From Actinomycetota bacterium (lineage in GTDB: Bacteria > Actinomycetota > Actinomycetes > Actinomycetales > Microbacteriaceae), in NCBI GenBank assembly GCA_020160915.1, contig JAIUPK010000002.1, forward strand, positions 186,001 through 250,000: DNA of 64,000 nt, given 5' to 3'. Positions within the stretch are counted from its first letter, which is position 1; each line of letters starts with the position of its first letter. The position numbers and the translations under genes are program-made. The notes beneath the pieces were generated by a model. It ran no database searches and was not told the origin of the DNA. It saw only the letters and a program-made list of their open reading frames with translations. Positions 57,501 to 64,000 of this stretch are shown one piece after another.

Positions 57501-58050
57501 GTTCGAGGAGTTCGACCGGGTTCGTCGCGGTGCGCTGAGCGACGAGGCCGCGTGGGCGAGCGAGTTCGGTGTCAGCCGGGATGTCTCGGCTCTCGAAGTC
57601 GAGCGCAACGTGTTCCGCTACCGGCCCGCCGCCGTGACCATTCGGCTCTCGGAGGGACAGCCGCTCGGGCACCTCGTGCGGCTCATCGCGGCGGGATCCC
57701 TCACGGGCGCGGAGTTGACCATCAGCTCGGCGCAGCCGCTACCAACCGCCCTGGTCGAGTCGTTCAGCGAACCGATTCCGACGGCCAACGTGCGCGCGAT
57801 CGTCATCGAGACGGATGCCGCGTGGCTGGCCCGAGCGCCGCAGCTCACCGGTCGCGTGCGTCTCATCGGAGGCGACCCGCTCGCCCTCGCAACCGCCGTC
57901 GGTGGCAACCCGGACGTCGCGATCTACTCGGCTCCCGTCACCACCGAGGGGCGCGTCGAGCTGCTCCCGTTCCTGCGCGAGCAGAGCGTGTCGATCACCG
58001 CTCACCGCTTCGGTAACCCGGATCGGGCGATGGCGGGCCTGGTCGTCTAG
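54598..58050 (+). CDS. putA: Bifunctional proline dehydrogenase / L-glutamate gamma-semialdehyde dehydrogenase
   Basis: A 1150-residue bifunctional enzyme that oxidises proline to glutamate. The FAD-binding proline-dehydrogenase barrel lies at about 110-440 (GIRLNLNLLGEAVLGQDEA, KFINLDMEEYRDLDLT, VRVVKGANLAMEH). The aldehyde dehydrogenase part lies at about 500-960: PPWNFPV (W614), Glu711 in AETSGKNAIIV and catalytic Cys745 in GHAGQKCSAASL. A C-terminal domain of about 190 residues resembles that of long PutA types. There is no N-terminal DNA-binding domain, so it is not autoregulatory. TAAGCT lies six bases before ATG 54598 without a ribosome binding site. It is followed at once by a cluster of dispersed repeats. 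Confidence 0.95.
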   Translation: MLPESDLADEAVATVRRWLTESADIPASPSAARLAGLLKDPKGLDFTLGFVDRVVRPEDLRVAGRNLERLSHSVPSFLPWYLRFAIHAGGGFALLVPWPIVPIARWVLRRMVGHLVIDATPERLDKTLARLRGRGIRLNLNLLGEAVLGQDEANARLDGTRDLLARADVDYVSIKVSSVAAQLSMWAFDDMVETVVARLTPLYELAADSETTKFINLDMEEYRDLDLTIAVFTKLLDQPRLKNLEAGIVLQAYLPDALGALQRLTAWATERRQSGGAGIKVRVVKGANLAMEHVDAAIHGWPVATYSTKLESDTNYKRVLNWALTPERTDAVRIGVAGHNLFDVAWAWLLATERHVDNRVEFEMLQGMATAQADVVKRDVGGLLLYTPVVHPREFDSAISYLVRRLEENASSENFMSGLFELESNGAVFAREEGRFRASLAALDDRVPGPNRTQNRSKTLEVAPNVDPADQRFRNEPDTDPSLSINRAWAARVLDRSDQSRLGAGTIAASRVTEAEALDRLIVAAVRAGEGWGARSAAERARVLHDAGDVLAAFRGRLIEVMANETGKTIAEGDVEVSEAIDFAHYYAERALELDQLDDATYVPPRLTVVTPPWNFPVAIPAGSVLAALAAGSAVVIKPAPQSRRSGAVMVEALWEAGVPRDVLTLVDLEEGDLGRQLVSHPGVDRVILTGGWETAALFRSWRADLPLLAETSGKNAIIVTPSADLDLAVADVVRSAFGHAGQKCSAASLVILVGSVARSERFSRQLEDAVRTLRVGYPQQASAQMGPLIEPPSGKLLGALTVLGDGEEWLVAPRSLDESGRLWSPGVRTGVAAGSEFHLTEYFGPVLGVMTAATLDDAIALQNAVAYGLTAGIHSLEPREVAHWLDRVEAGNLYVNRGITGAIVRRQPFGGWKRSTVGTGAKAGGPNYVLTLGSWQAIEREPSGNILVDGLSRRVASVVKRGQSGISFEEFDRVRRGALSDEAAWASEFGVSRDVSALEVERNVFRYRPAAVTIRLSEGQPLGHLVRLIAAGSLTGAELTISSAQPLPTALVESFSEPIPTANVRAIVIETDAAWLARAPQLTGRVRLIGGDPLALATAVGGNPDVAIYSAPVTTEGRVELLPFLREQSVSITAHRFGNPDRAMAGLVV

Positions 58051-58182
58051 GCCGGTTGAGTAGCGGCCGGAGGTCGCGTATCGAAACCTCACGGTCCTGG
58101 CCGGTTGAGTAGCGACCGGAGGTCGCGTATCGAAACCTCACGCTCGGTTTCGATACGCGGCTTCGCCGCTACCCAACCGGCC
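58050..58182. repeat. Cluster of three dispersed palindromic repeats
   Basis: Two direct copies (58050-58093 and 58099-58142, 49-base period) begin GGCCGGTTGAGTAGCG and end GCGTATCGAAACCTCACG, differing at one position. An inverted copy follows (58141-58182: CGGTTTCGATACGCGGC through GCTACCCAACCGGCC). Copies two and three could form a long hairpin. The first copy begins at the last base of the putA stop codon, and the inverted copy ends one base before the -10 of the next gene. The same element is at 36326-36385. Confidence 0.85.
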
Positions 58183-58194
58183 TACGCTGGACGC

Positions 58195-59013
58195 ATGAAC
58201 ATTCCCACTCTCGCCCTCAACGACGGAACGAGCATCCCGCAACTGGGCCTGGGCACGTACGGCCTCTGGAACGATGAGGGGTCGGAGGTGATCGCCCGGG
58301 CGATCGGCCTCGGCTACCGTCACGTCGACACCGCGGCCCGGTACGAGAACGAGGTCGCGGTCGGGGAGGGCCTGCGCCGTTCGGGCGTCCCCCGCGGCGA
58401 GCTGTTCGTGACGACGAAGCTCGACGGTGAGTGGCAGGGCGAGGACCGCGCCGTCGCGGGGTTGGCCGCGTGCCTGGATCGCCTCGGGCTCGACTACGTC
58501 GACCTGCTCCTCATCCACTGGCCCGTGCCGAAGCGGGACGAGTACGTGTCGACCTGGCGCACCTTCGAGCGACTCAAGTCCGAGGGCCTCACGCGCTCGA
58601 TCGGGGTGTCCAACTTCAAGCCCGCGCACCTCGAGCGCCTCGCCGCCGAGACCGCGACGGTACCGGCGGTCAACCAGATTCAGCTGACGCCGGTGATCCA
58701 GCGGCACGAGCAGCGGGCATACGACGCCGCGCACGGCATCGTCACCGAGTCATGGAGCCCACTGCGGGGAGTTCTCGAGCGGGAGCAGGTGGTGAGGGTC
58801 GCCGAGATCACCGGCCGGACTCCCGCCCAGGTCGTGCTCCGGTGGCACCTGCAGAACGGACTCGTCGCTATCCCGAAGTCGTCGAACGTCGACCGCCTCG
58901 CCGACAACCTCCTCGCACTCGACTTCACGCTCGACGACGAGTCGATGGTGATTCTCGACACCCTTGACGAGGGGCCGCACGCGGGCGTCGACTCCGACAC
59001 GGACGGGCACTAG
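58195..59013 (+). CDS. Aldo/keto reductase
   Basis: A 272-residue AKR5-like enzyme with the full catalytic tetrad: Asp45 and Tyr50 in HVDTAARYENE, Lys75 in TTKLDG and His108 in LIHWP. SIGVSNFKPAHLERL and VAIPKSSNVDRLADNL (NADPH site) are family motifs. It resembles 2,5-diketogluconate reductases; the substrate is open. TACGCT (58183-58188) lies six bases before ATG 58195, immediately after the repeat cluster. Its TAG stop shares a CTAG with the convergent GntR gene. Confidence 0.92.
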   Translation: MNIPTLALNDGTSIPQLGLGTYGLWNDEGSEVIARAIGLGYRHVDTAARYENEVAVGEGLRRSGVPRGELFVTTKLDGEWQGEDRAVAGLAACLDRLGLDYVDLLLIHWPVPKRDEYVSTWRTFERLKSEGLTRSIGVSNFKPAHLERLAAETATVPAVNQIQLTPVIQRHEQRAYDAAHGIVTESWSPLRGVLEREQVVRVAEITGRTPAQVVLRWHLQNGLVAIPKSSNVDRLADNLLALDFTLDDESMVILDTLDEGPHAGVDSDTDGH

Positions 59014-59366
59014 AGCCCGAGCGCGGCCCGGACATAGGCGAGCGCGTCGGCGGGCGGCAGCCCGAGTTCGCGTGCGCGTGCGGCGAAGGCCGTGGCATCC
59101 CGCTGCAGAAGCTCGACTGAGCTGCCCTCCCTCGCCTTCACGAGGGTGCCGTTGCGGCCGAGGGTCTCGACGAAACCGTCGGCCTCGAGCGCGCGGTAGA
59201 CCCGGGCGACGGTGTAGGGCGCGACTTCCAGTTCGGTCGCCAGGGCGCGCACGGTCGGCAGCTTCGTGCCCACGATCAGCTCGCCCGACTCGATCTGCTC
59301 GATGATCTGGCGGTACAGCTGCTCGTAGAGCGTGGTCGCTGAGCCGGGGTCCACGGCGAACTGCAT
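59010..59366 (-). CDS. GntR family regulator, YtrA-type
   Basis: A 118-residue protein with an N-terminal GntR winged helix (LYEQLYRQIIEQIESGEL, LPTVRALATELEVAPYTVAR) and only a short helical tail, as in the YtrA subfamily. YtrA-type regulators usually control ABC transporters or their own operon. ATG 59366 overlaps the AsnC gene stop as TGATG, so the two regulators are translated from one mRNA, which is an unusual pairing. Confidence 0.88.
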   Translation of the reverse strand: MQFAVDPGSATTLYEQLYRQIIEQIESGELIVGTKLPTVRALATELEVAPYTVARVYRALEADGFVETLGRNGTLVKAREGSSVELLQRDATAFAARARELGLPPADALAYVRAALGL

Positions 59367-59803
59367 CAGTCGTGGGTCCTGTGGATGAGCCGTGACAACA
59401 CGATCGCGCTGCGGGTGTGATCGACGTTGGGAGCGATCCGCACCTTCTCGAGCGCGATCTCCAAGGAGGGGATGTCGCGTGACCGCATGTGCACTATCGC
59501 GTCGGCAGAGCCGGTCACGGTGCCGGCATCGACGACCTCGGGAACTCCGGACAGGATGCGCTTGAGCTCCTCCGGCGCGACGGTGCCCCGGCAGAACAGT
59601 TCGACGTAGGCCTCGGTGCCGAGCCCGTCGACGGCCGGGTCGACCTGAATGGTGAAGCTGCGGATGACGCCATCAGACACCAACCGGTCCACCCGACGCT
59701 TGACGGCCGACGCCGACAGGCCGATGACCTCGCCGATGTCTCCGTATCCGGCGCGGGAATTGAGGCGCAGGAGGTCGATGATGCCGTAGTCGAGACTGTC
59801 CAT
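59366..59803 (-). CDS. Lrp/AsnC family transcriptional regulator
   Basis: A 145-residue regulator: an N-terminal helix-turn-helix (LDYGIIDLLRLNSRAGYGDI, GLSASAVKRRVDRL) and a C-terminal RAM amino-acid-binding domain (PEVVDAGTVTGSADAIVHM). TAGGAT lies six bases before ATG 59803, so it is probably leaderless. It is divergent from the arginine-modifying enzyme/rocD operon; Lrp-type regulators next to these genes usually activate arginine or ornithine catabolism. It is co-transcribed with the GntR gene downstream. Confidence 0.92.
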   Translation of the reverse strand: MDSLDYGIIDLLRLNSRAGYGDIGEVIGLSASAVKRRVDRLVSDGVIRSFTIQVDPAVDGLGTEAYVELFCRGTVAPEELKRILSGVPEVVDAGTVTGSADAIVHMRSRDIPSLEIALEKVRIAPNVDHTRSAIVLSRLIHRTHD

Positions 59804-59906
59804 CCGGGCATCCTATGACGAATAGTTGTGCTGCGATAGCGTCAGACGCAGGTTCGGTGCGCTCCAAGCTCTGACATTGCGGATAGGTGCGTGAAACACT
59901 GGACGA

Positions 59907-60743
59907 ATGACGATGACCGACGCCGCTACGGCCACGCCCGCCCGCACTGCCCGCAAGCGCACCGTGCTCATGTGCCGGCCCGAGTACTTCACTGTGAGCT
60001 ACCGCATCAACCCGTGGATGCACCCCGAAGACCCCACCGACACGAGCCTCGCCGTGCGGCAGTGGGATGTGCTGTACCGCACCTACCTCGACCTCGGGTT
60101 CGAGGTGCACCTCATCGACCCGATCGCGGGTCTCCCCGACATGGTCTACGCGGCCAACGGCGGCTTCGTGATCGACAACATCGCGTACGGCGCGAGCTTC
60201 ACCTACCCCGAGCGCCAGCCCGAGGGCCCGGCCTACATGGACTGGTTCCGTGAGGCGGGCTTCGACGTGCGCGTTCCCGAGGAGATCAACGAGGGCGAGG
60301 GTGACTTCCTGCTCGTGAACGGGATGATCCTCGCTGGTACGGGCTTCCGTACCGCAAGCAACAGCCACGAGGAGATCGCCCGCATCTACGGTCGCGAGGT
60401 GGTGTCCCTCAATCTGATCAACCCGAGCTTCTACCACCTCGATACCGCCGTCGCGGTTCTGGATGACACGAACATCGCGTACCTCCCGAGTGCCTTCGAC
60501 GAGGCATCCCTCGCCACCCTGCGCAGGCTCTTCCCCGATGCCGTCATCGTCACCGAGGAGGACGCGGCAGTGCTGGGCCTCAACTCGTTCAGCGACGGCT
60601 ACAACATCGTGATCGCCTCGCGCGCCAAGGACTTCGAGCGGCAGTTGCGCGAGCGCGGCTACAACCCCATCGGCGTTGACCTCTCCGAGCTTCTGCTCGG
60701 CGGCGGAGGTGTGAAGTGCTGCACGTTGGAGCTTCGCCGGTGA
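59907..60743 (+). CDS. Guanidino-group modifying enzyme (DDAH / arginine dihydrolase-like)
   Basis: A 278-residue GME-superfamily enzyme with catalytic His177 in PSFYHLDTAVAVL and Cys271 in GGGGVKCCTLELRR. Annotation pipelines call such proteins dimethylarginine dimethylaminohydrolase. However, DMVYAANGGFVID (Asn84) resembles the FTANAG stretch of cyanobacterial arginine dihydrolases (ArgZ/AgrE), where an Asn in this region is reported to be needed to take arginine to ornithine. A downstream rocD fits an ornithine product. Which reaction applies is inferred. AACACT, a weak -10, lies six bases before ATG 59907. Confidence 0.8.
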   Translation: MTMTDAATATPARTARKRTVLMCRPEYFTVSYRINPWMHPEDPTDTSLAVRQWDVLYRTYLDLGFEVHLIDPIAGLPDMVYAANGGFVIDNIAYGASFTYPERQPEGPAYMDWFREAGFDVRVPEEINEGEGDFLLVNGMILAGTGFRTASNSHEEIARIYGREVVSLNLINPSFYHLDTAVAVLDDTNIAYLPSAFDEASLATLRRLFPDAVIVTEEDAAVLGLNSFSDGYNIVIASRAKDFERQLRERGYNPIGVDLSELLLGGGGVKCCTLELRR

Positions 60744-61972
60744 CCGGTGCCGCGACTGATCTCGACAAGCTCGATCACCGGGCGCTGGAGGACGAGCACG
60801 TCGCCCACAACTACCACCCGCTGCCCATCGTGGTGGGGTCCGCGGCCGGCGCCTGGGTCGTCGACGTGGAGGGGCGGCGCTACCTGGACTGCCTCGCGGC
60901 GTACTCCGCGGTCAACTTCGGCCACGGGCATCCGGAGCTCATCGCGGCGGCCAAGGCCCAGCTCGACCGGGTGACACTGACCAGCCGGGCGTTCCACAAC
61001 GACCAGCTCGGCCCGTTCGCGACCGCGCTCGCCGCCCTCGCCCGCAAAGACATGGTGCTGCCCATGAACACCGGTGCCGAGGCCGTGGAGTCGGGCATCA
61101 AGGTCGCTCGCGCCTGGGGCTACCGCGTCAAGGGGGTCGCCCCCGATCGCGCGACGATCATCGTGGCCGACGGCAACTTCCACGGCCGCACGACCACCAT
61201 CATCAGCTTCTCGAACGACGAGCAGGCTCGGGCCGACTTCGGTCCATTCACCCCTGGCTTCGTGAGTGTGCCCTATGGGGATGCCGCAGCCATCGAAGCG
61301 GCGATCGACGACAACACCGTGGCCGTGCTCATCGAGCCGATCCAGGGTGAGGCGGGCATCATCGTTCCGCCGGACGGGTATCTCGCTGCCGTGCGGGACA
61401 TCACGTCGCGCAACAACGTGCTCTTCATCGCCGACGAGATCCAGTCCGGCCTGGGGCGCACCGGCTCGACCTTCGCCTGCGATCTCGCGGGAGTCGTGCC
61501 CGACCTCTACCTTCTCGGCAAGGCGCTCGGCGGCGGAATCGTGCCGGTGAGCGCGGTCGTCGGCAACCGCGACATCCTCGGGGTGCTACGTCCGGGCGAG
61601 CACGGCTCGACCTTCGGCGGCAACCCGCTCGCAGCGGCCGTCGGTCATGCCGTGGTCGACCTTCTCGCGACCGGTGAGATGCAGGAGCGCGCGGGCGTGC
61701 TCGGCGAGCGCCTGCAGGCGCGGCTGCGCACCCTCGTCGGTCGCGGCGTGGTCGCCGTGCGCGGCGCGGGATTGTGGGTGGGCATCGACATCGACCCCGC
61801 CATCGGAACCGGTCGGCGGGTGTGCGAGCTGCTGATGGAGCGCGGGGTGCTCGCGAAGGACACCCACGGGTCGACCATCCGGCTCGCCCCGCCGATCGTT
61901 GTCACTGCTGAGGAACTCGACTGGGCTGTCGACCAGCTCGAGGCGGTGCTCGAGGAGTTGCGCACCGGCTGA
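60740..61972 (+). CDS. rocD: Ornithine-oxo-acid aminotransferase
   Basis: A 410-residue class III PLP aminotransferase. The PLP lysine is Lys261 in LLGKALGGGIVPVSAVV; VLFIADEIQSGLGRTG and LPMNTGAEAVESGIKVAR are the cofactor and family motifs, and the latter matches ornithine aminotransferases closely. It converts ornithine and 2-oxoglutarate to glutamate semialdehyde and glutamate. Start is GTG 60740, overlapping the previous stop (GTGA). Its product is the substrate of the PutA dehydrogenase half encoded at 54598-58050. Confidence 0.93.
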   Translation: MTGAATDLDKLDHRALEDEHVAHNYHPLPIVVGSAAGAWVVDVEGRRYLDCLAAYSAVNFGHGHPELIAAAKAQLDRVTLTSRAFHNDQLGPFATALAALARKDMVLPMNTGAEAVESGIKVARAWGYRVKGVAPDRATIIVADGNFHGRTTTIISFSNDEQARADFGPFTPGFVSVPYGDAAAIEAAIDDNTVAVLIEPIQGEAGIIVPPDGYLAAVRDITSRNNVLFIADEIQSGLGRTGSTFACDLAGVVPDLYLLGKALGGGIVPVSAVVGNRDILGVLRPGEHGSTFGGNPLAAAVGHAVVDLLATGEMQERAGVLGERLQARLRTLVGRGVVAVRGAGLWVGIDIDPAIGTGRRVCELLMERGVLAKDTHGSTIRLAPPIVVTAEELDWAVDQLEAVLEELRTG

Positions 61973-61989
61973 CGGTCTAGATTCGGGGG

Positions 61990-62748
61990 ATGACCGAACA
62001 GCAGCTCGTGGAGCGCCTGAGGGCGGCCGGCTGCGTGTTCGCCGAGGATGAGGCGCGCGTGCTGCTGGAGTCCGCGTCATCCGCCGCCGAGCTGGAGGCC
62101 ATGACTGCCCGTCGCGTCGAGGGCGAGCCGCTCGAGTACGTCGTCGGCTGGGCCGAATTCTGCGGGCTTCGCATCGGCGTGGATGCCACGGTCTTCATCC
62201 CCAGGCCGCGCACCGAGTTCCTCGTGGCCGTCGCCGTGGAGCTCACGCCACCTTCCGCAGTGGTCGTCGACCTGTGTTGCGGATCCGGCGCGCTCGGACT
62301 CGCGCTCGCGGCATCCGTGCCGGACATCGAGCTGCTGGCCAGCGACATCGACGACGCTGCCGTCGCCTGCGCCCGGCGCAACGGGGTCGCGGCGGTGCAG
62401 GGTGACCTGTTCGACGCGCTGCCCGATCGGCTGCGCGGTCGGGTCGACGTGCTCCTCGCCAACACTCCCTACGTGCCGACCGACGAGCTCGATCTCATGC
62501 CCCGCGAGGCGCGGCTGTACGAGGCGGCGGTGACGCTCGACGGCGGGTCGGATGGCCTCGACCTGCAGCGCAGGGTGGCCGGGGGTGCGGCGCACTGGCT
62601 GGCGCCGGGCGGCAGCGTGCTCGTCGAGGCGAGCGAGCGGCAGGCGTCGACCGCCGCAGCCGTCTTCGAGGCTGCGGGCCTGAGTGCGCGGGTGCACTAC
62701 GACGACGACCGGGATGCGACCGTGATCGTGGGCACCCGGCCGCAGTAG
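61990..62748 (+). CDS. Putative protein N5-glutamine methyltransferase (PrmC/HemK-like)
   Basis: A 252-residue class I methyltransferase. The N-terminal helical domain leads to GEPLEYVVGWAEFCGLRI and FIPRPRTEFL, as in HemK/PrmC. SAM site: VVDLCCGSGALGLALA. The catalytic tetrapeptide, NPPY in PrmC, reads NTPY (ANTPYVPTDEL). This variant marks the actinobacterial paralogue usually present besides true PrmC, so release-factor methylation should not be assumed. TAGATT lies six bases before ATG 61990, with no ribosome binding site. Confidence 0.85.
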   Translation: MTEQQLVERLRAAGCVFAEDEARVLLESASSAAELEAMTARRVEGEPLEYVVGWAEFCGLRIGVDATVFIPRPRTEFLVAVAVELTPPSAVVVDLCCGSGALGLALAASVPDIELLASDIDDAAVACARRNGVAAVQGDLFDALPDRLRGRVDVLLANTPYVPTDELDLMPREARLYEAAVTLDGGSDGLDLQRRVAGGAAHWLAPGGSVLVEASERQASTAAAVFEAAGLSARVHYDDDRDATVIVGTRPQ

Positions 62749-62757
62749 ATTCGTTCC

Positions 62758-63783
62758 ATGACCCTCACGAGCCTGCCCGACGCCGACCACGAACCACTGC
62801 GCGGCGGTCCCACGTTGCGCTGGGGTGTCCTCGCGCCGGGGCGCATCGCGGCGTCGTTCGTGGGGTCGCTGAACAAGTCCACCGACCAGAAGGTCGTGGC
62901 CGTGGCATCCCGAAGCCAGGAACGTGCGCAGCAGTTCGCGAGCGAGCACGGCATCGACACCGCCTATGGCAGTTACGACCAGCTGCTCGCCGACGACTCG
63001 GTCGACATCGTGTACGTCGCCGCACCCCACAACGAGCACGCGCGGCTCGCACACGCTGCGATCGCTGCGGGCAAGCATGTGCTCATCGAGAAGCCGATCG
63101 CAACAACGGTCGCTGAGGCTCGTGGCATCGCCGACGCCGCCGCGCACGCCGGCGTCTTCGCGATGGAGGCGATGTGGAGCCGGTACCTGCCTCAGGCGAC
63201 CATCGTCGCCCAGCTGTTGGCTGACGGAGCCCTGGGAGAGCCCCGGTTCGTCGAGGCTGACTTCGGATTTCTCGCGCGCTTCGATCCGGCTTCCCGGCTC
63301 TACAATCCCGAGCTGGCGGGCGGAGCGCTGCTCGACCTCGGCGTCTACTCGGCGTGGTTCGCCCACTTCGTACTGGGAGCACCACGATCAGTGCACGCCG
63401 TGGGGTCGCTCGCAGTGACCGGGGTCGACCAGCAGTCGACCGTCACCCTGACCTACGACTCGGATGCCCTCGCCGTCGTCTCGAGCAGCATCATCGTCGA
63501 GACTCCCGTGGCGGCGCGGGTGAGTGGTACCGAGGCGTTGCTCCAGTTTCCGGCCAGCTTCCCCGGACCCAGTGCGTTCCGGCTCGCGGTCCACGGCGGT
63601 GAGACACTCGAATGGCGCGACACGAGCGGCCTCAACTGGAACGAGGGGCTCTGCTACCAGGCGGTGGCTGCGGCTCGGTACGTCAGTGACGGGCTGAAGC
63701 AGTCGCCGCTTCACGGTCTCGGCGACTCGATCGCCGTGCTCTCGGTGCTCGAACAGGCACGGGCGCAACTCGGGGCGCTATGA
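62758..63783 (+). CDS. Gfo/Idh/MocA family oxidoreductase
   Basis: A 341-residue NAD(P)-dependent oxidoreductase. The nucleotide fold includes RWGVLAPGRIAASFVGSL, and the EKP motif with the conserved Lys is KHVLIEKPIATTVAEA. The C-terminal sheet domain carries LLDLGVYSAWFAHFVLG. Substrates in this family are sugars, inositols and dihydrodiols; this member is unassigned. TAGATT lies six bases before ATG 62758. Its stop overlaps the kynureninase start by four bases (ATGA), which is an unexpected pairing. Confidence 0.9.
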   Translation: MTLTSLPDADHEPLRGGPTLRWGVLAPGRIAASFVGSLNKSTDQKVVAVASRSQERAQQFASEHGIDTAYGSYDQLLADDSVDIVYVAAPHNEHARLAHAAIAAGKHVLIEKPIATTVAEARGIADAAAHAGVFAMEAMWSRYLPQATIVAQLLADGALGEPRFVEADFGFLARFDPASRLYNPELAGGALLDLGVYSAWFAHFVLGAPRSVHAVGSLAVTGVDQQSTVTLTYDSDALAVVSSSIIVETPVAARVSGTEALLQFPASFPGPSAFRLAVHGGETLEWRDTSGLNWNEGLCYQAVAAARYVSDGLKQSPLHGLGDSIAVLSVLEQARAQLGAL

Positions 63784-64000
63784 ACCCGCTCGACGCGAAC
63801 GATCCGCTGGCACGATACCGCGAGCGCTTCCTGCCGACACCCGGGCTGATCTCCTACCTCGACGGCAACTCCCTCGGACGGCCCCTCGCGGCCTCAGTCG
63901 AGCGGGTCGAGACGTTTCTGCGCGAGGAGTGGGCCGGCAAGCTGATCCGCGGCTGGGACGACGGCTGGATGAGCCAGCCCCTCACCGTCGGTGACGAACT
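63780..64000 (+). CDS. kynU: Kynureninase, N-terminal fragment
   Basis: The first 73 codons only; the gene leaves the right edge. YLDGNSLGRPL followed by VERVETFLREEW and LIRGWDDGWM is the characteristic start of kynureninase, a PLP enzyme that cleaves kynurenine to anthranilate and alanine. ATG 63780 overlaps the upstream oxidoreductase stop (ATGA). No other tryptophan-catabolism gene is in the window; they may lie to the right. Confidence 0.88.
   Translation, partial: MNPLDANDPLARYRERFLPTPGLISYLDGNSLGRPLAASVERVETFLREEWAGKLIRGWDDGWMSQPLTVGDE

Noticed and set aside
55300-57672. A long minus-strand frame inside putA
   Set aside because: The plus strand encodes both catalytic domains of PutA without a gap; the opposite frame has Arg/His/Glu-rich composition typical of antisense reading.
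58050-58182. Possible CRISPR array
   Set aside because: Only two direct copies with a five-base interval plus one inverted copy; no unique spacers of normal length and no cas genes. The same element is elsewhere in the window as a single copy.

Overview
The window looks like one contiguous chromosomal piece of a high-GC actinomycete, most likely a member of Microbacteriaceae. The reasons are an fhaA/fhaB pair at the left edge, a NucS-type mismatch-repair endonuclease gene, a YtxH/Holin-X/DUF3618 cassette, sortase-type surface proteins ending in LALTG, an actinobacterial-type phosphofructokinase, and many genes that begin directly after a TANNNT -10 box with no ribosome binding site (leaderless). 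No phage, plasmid, insertion-sequence or CRISPR signature was seen. No gene-free stretch exceeds 300 bases; the two longest (26912-27198 and 28870-29119) are the leaders of the two surface-protein genes.

Layout. 1-2061: FHA proteins and an MFS carrier. 2135-2254: tRNA-Leu(CAG) with terminator. 2281-16890: a cell-wall or surface glycan locus with a TagE-like glucosyltransferase, a Wzm/Wzt (TagG/TagH) ABC exporter, GT4 and GT2 glycosyltransferases, an asparagine-synthase-like protein, a membrane-tethered methyltransferase, a two-TM GT2, a UDP-sugar 6-dehydrogenase and a WsaF-like glycosyltransferase. 16945-19537: a three-gene phenolic-lipid operon resembling srsABC (type III PKS, ICMT-type methyltransferase, FAD hydroxylase), ending against an OhrR/MarR gene whose start carries a 16-bp perfect palindrome with -10 boxes facing both ways. 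20210-26911: HAD phosphatase, a frameshifted nucS, MFS/LacI divergent pair, M13 peptidase and a beta-lactamase-fold protein. 26912-32789: two large secreted LALTG surface proteins with matching promoters, matching leader motifs and a shared repeat module. 32802-36312: MFS plus GH3. 36326-45451: mixed housekeeping (GNATs, hemD, pfkA, trhO, alkA) ending in a ROK repressor.

44300-51405 is a coherent sugar locus: ROK repressor, divergent from lipoprotein-permease-permease-GH15-GH66. GH66 is a dextranase/cycloisomaltooligosaccharide-type family, but this copy has no signal peptide. The inferred job is import of isomalto-oligosaccharides and cytoplasmic cleavage to glucose, with a shared ATPase encoded elsewhere. 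51429-54468: thioesterase, SRPBCC protein, CrtI/PYROXD2-like oxidoreductase and MarR. 54598-58050: full-length PutA. 58050-58182: a cluster of dispersed palindromic repeats, also present at 36326-36385. 59366-61972: an AsnC regulator divergent from a GME-family arginine-modifying enzyme plus RocD, which with PutA could take arginine to glutamate. The right end has a glutamine methyltransferase-like gene, a Gfo/Idh/MocA oxidoreductase and the first 73 codons of kynureninase.

The observations most worth following are the broken nucS (a possible mutator genotype or a sequence error), the palindromic bidirectional leaderless promoter at the OhrR gene, the twin surface proteins with shared cis elements, the intracellular GH66 in an isomalto-oligosaccharide operon, and the recurring use of one self-complementary CTAG as the stop codon of both genes in convergent pairs.
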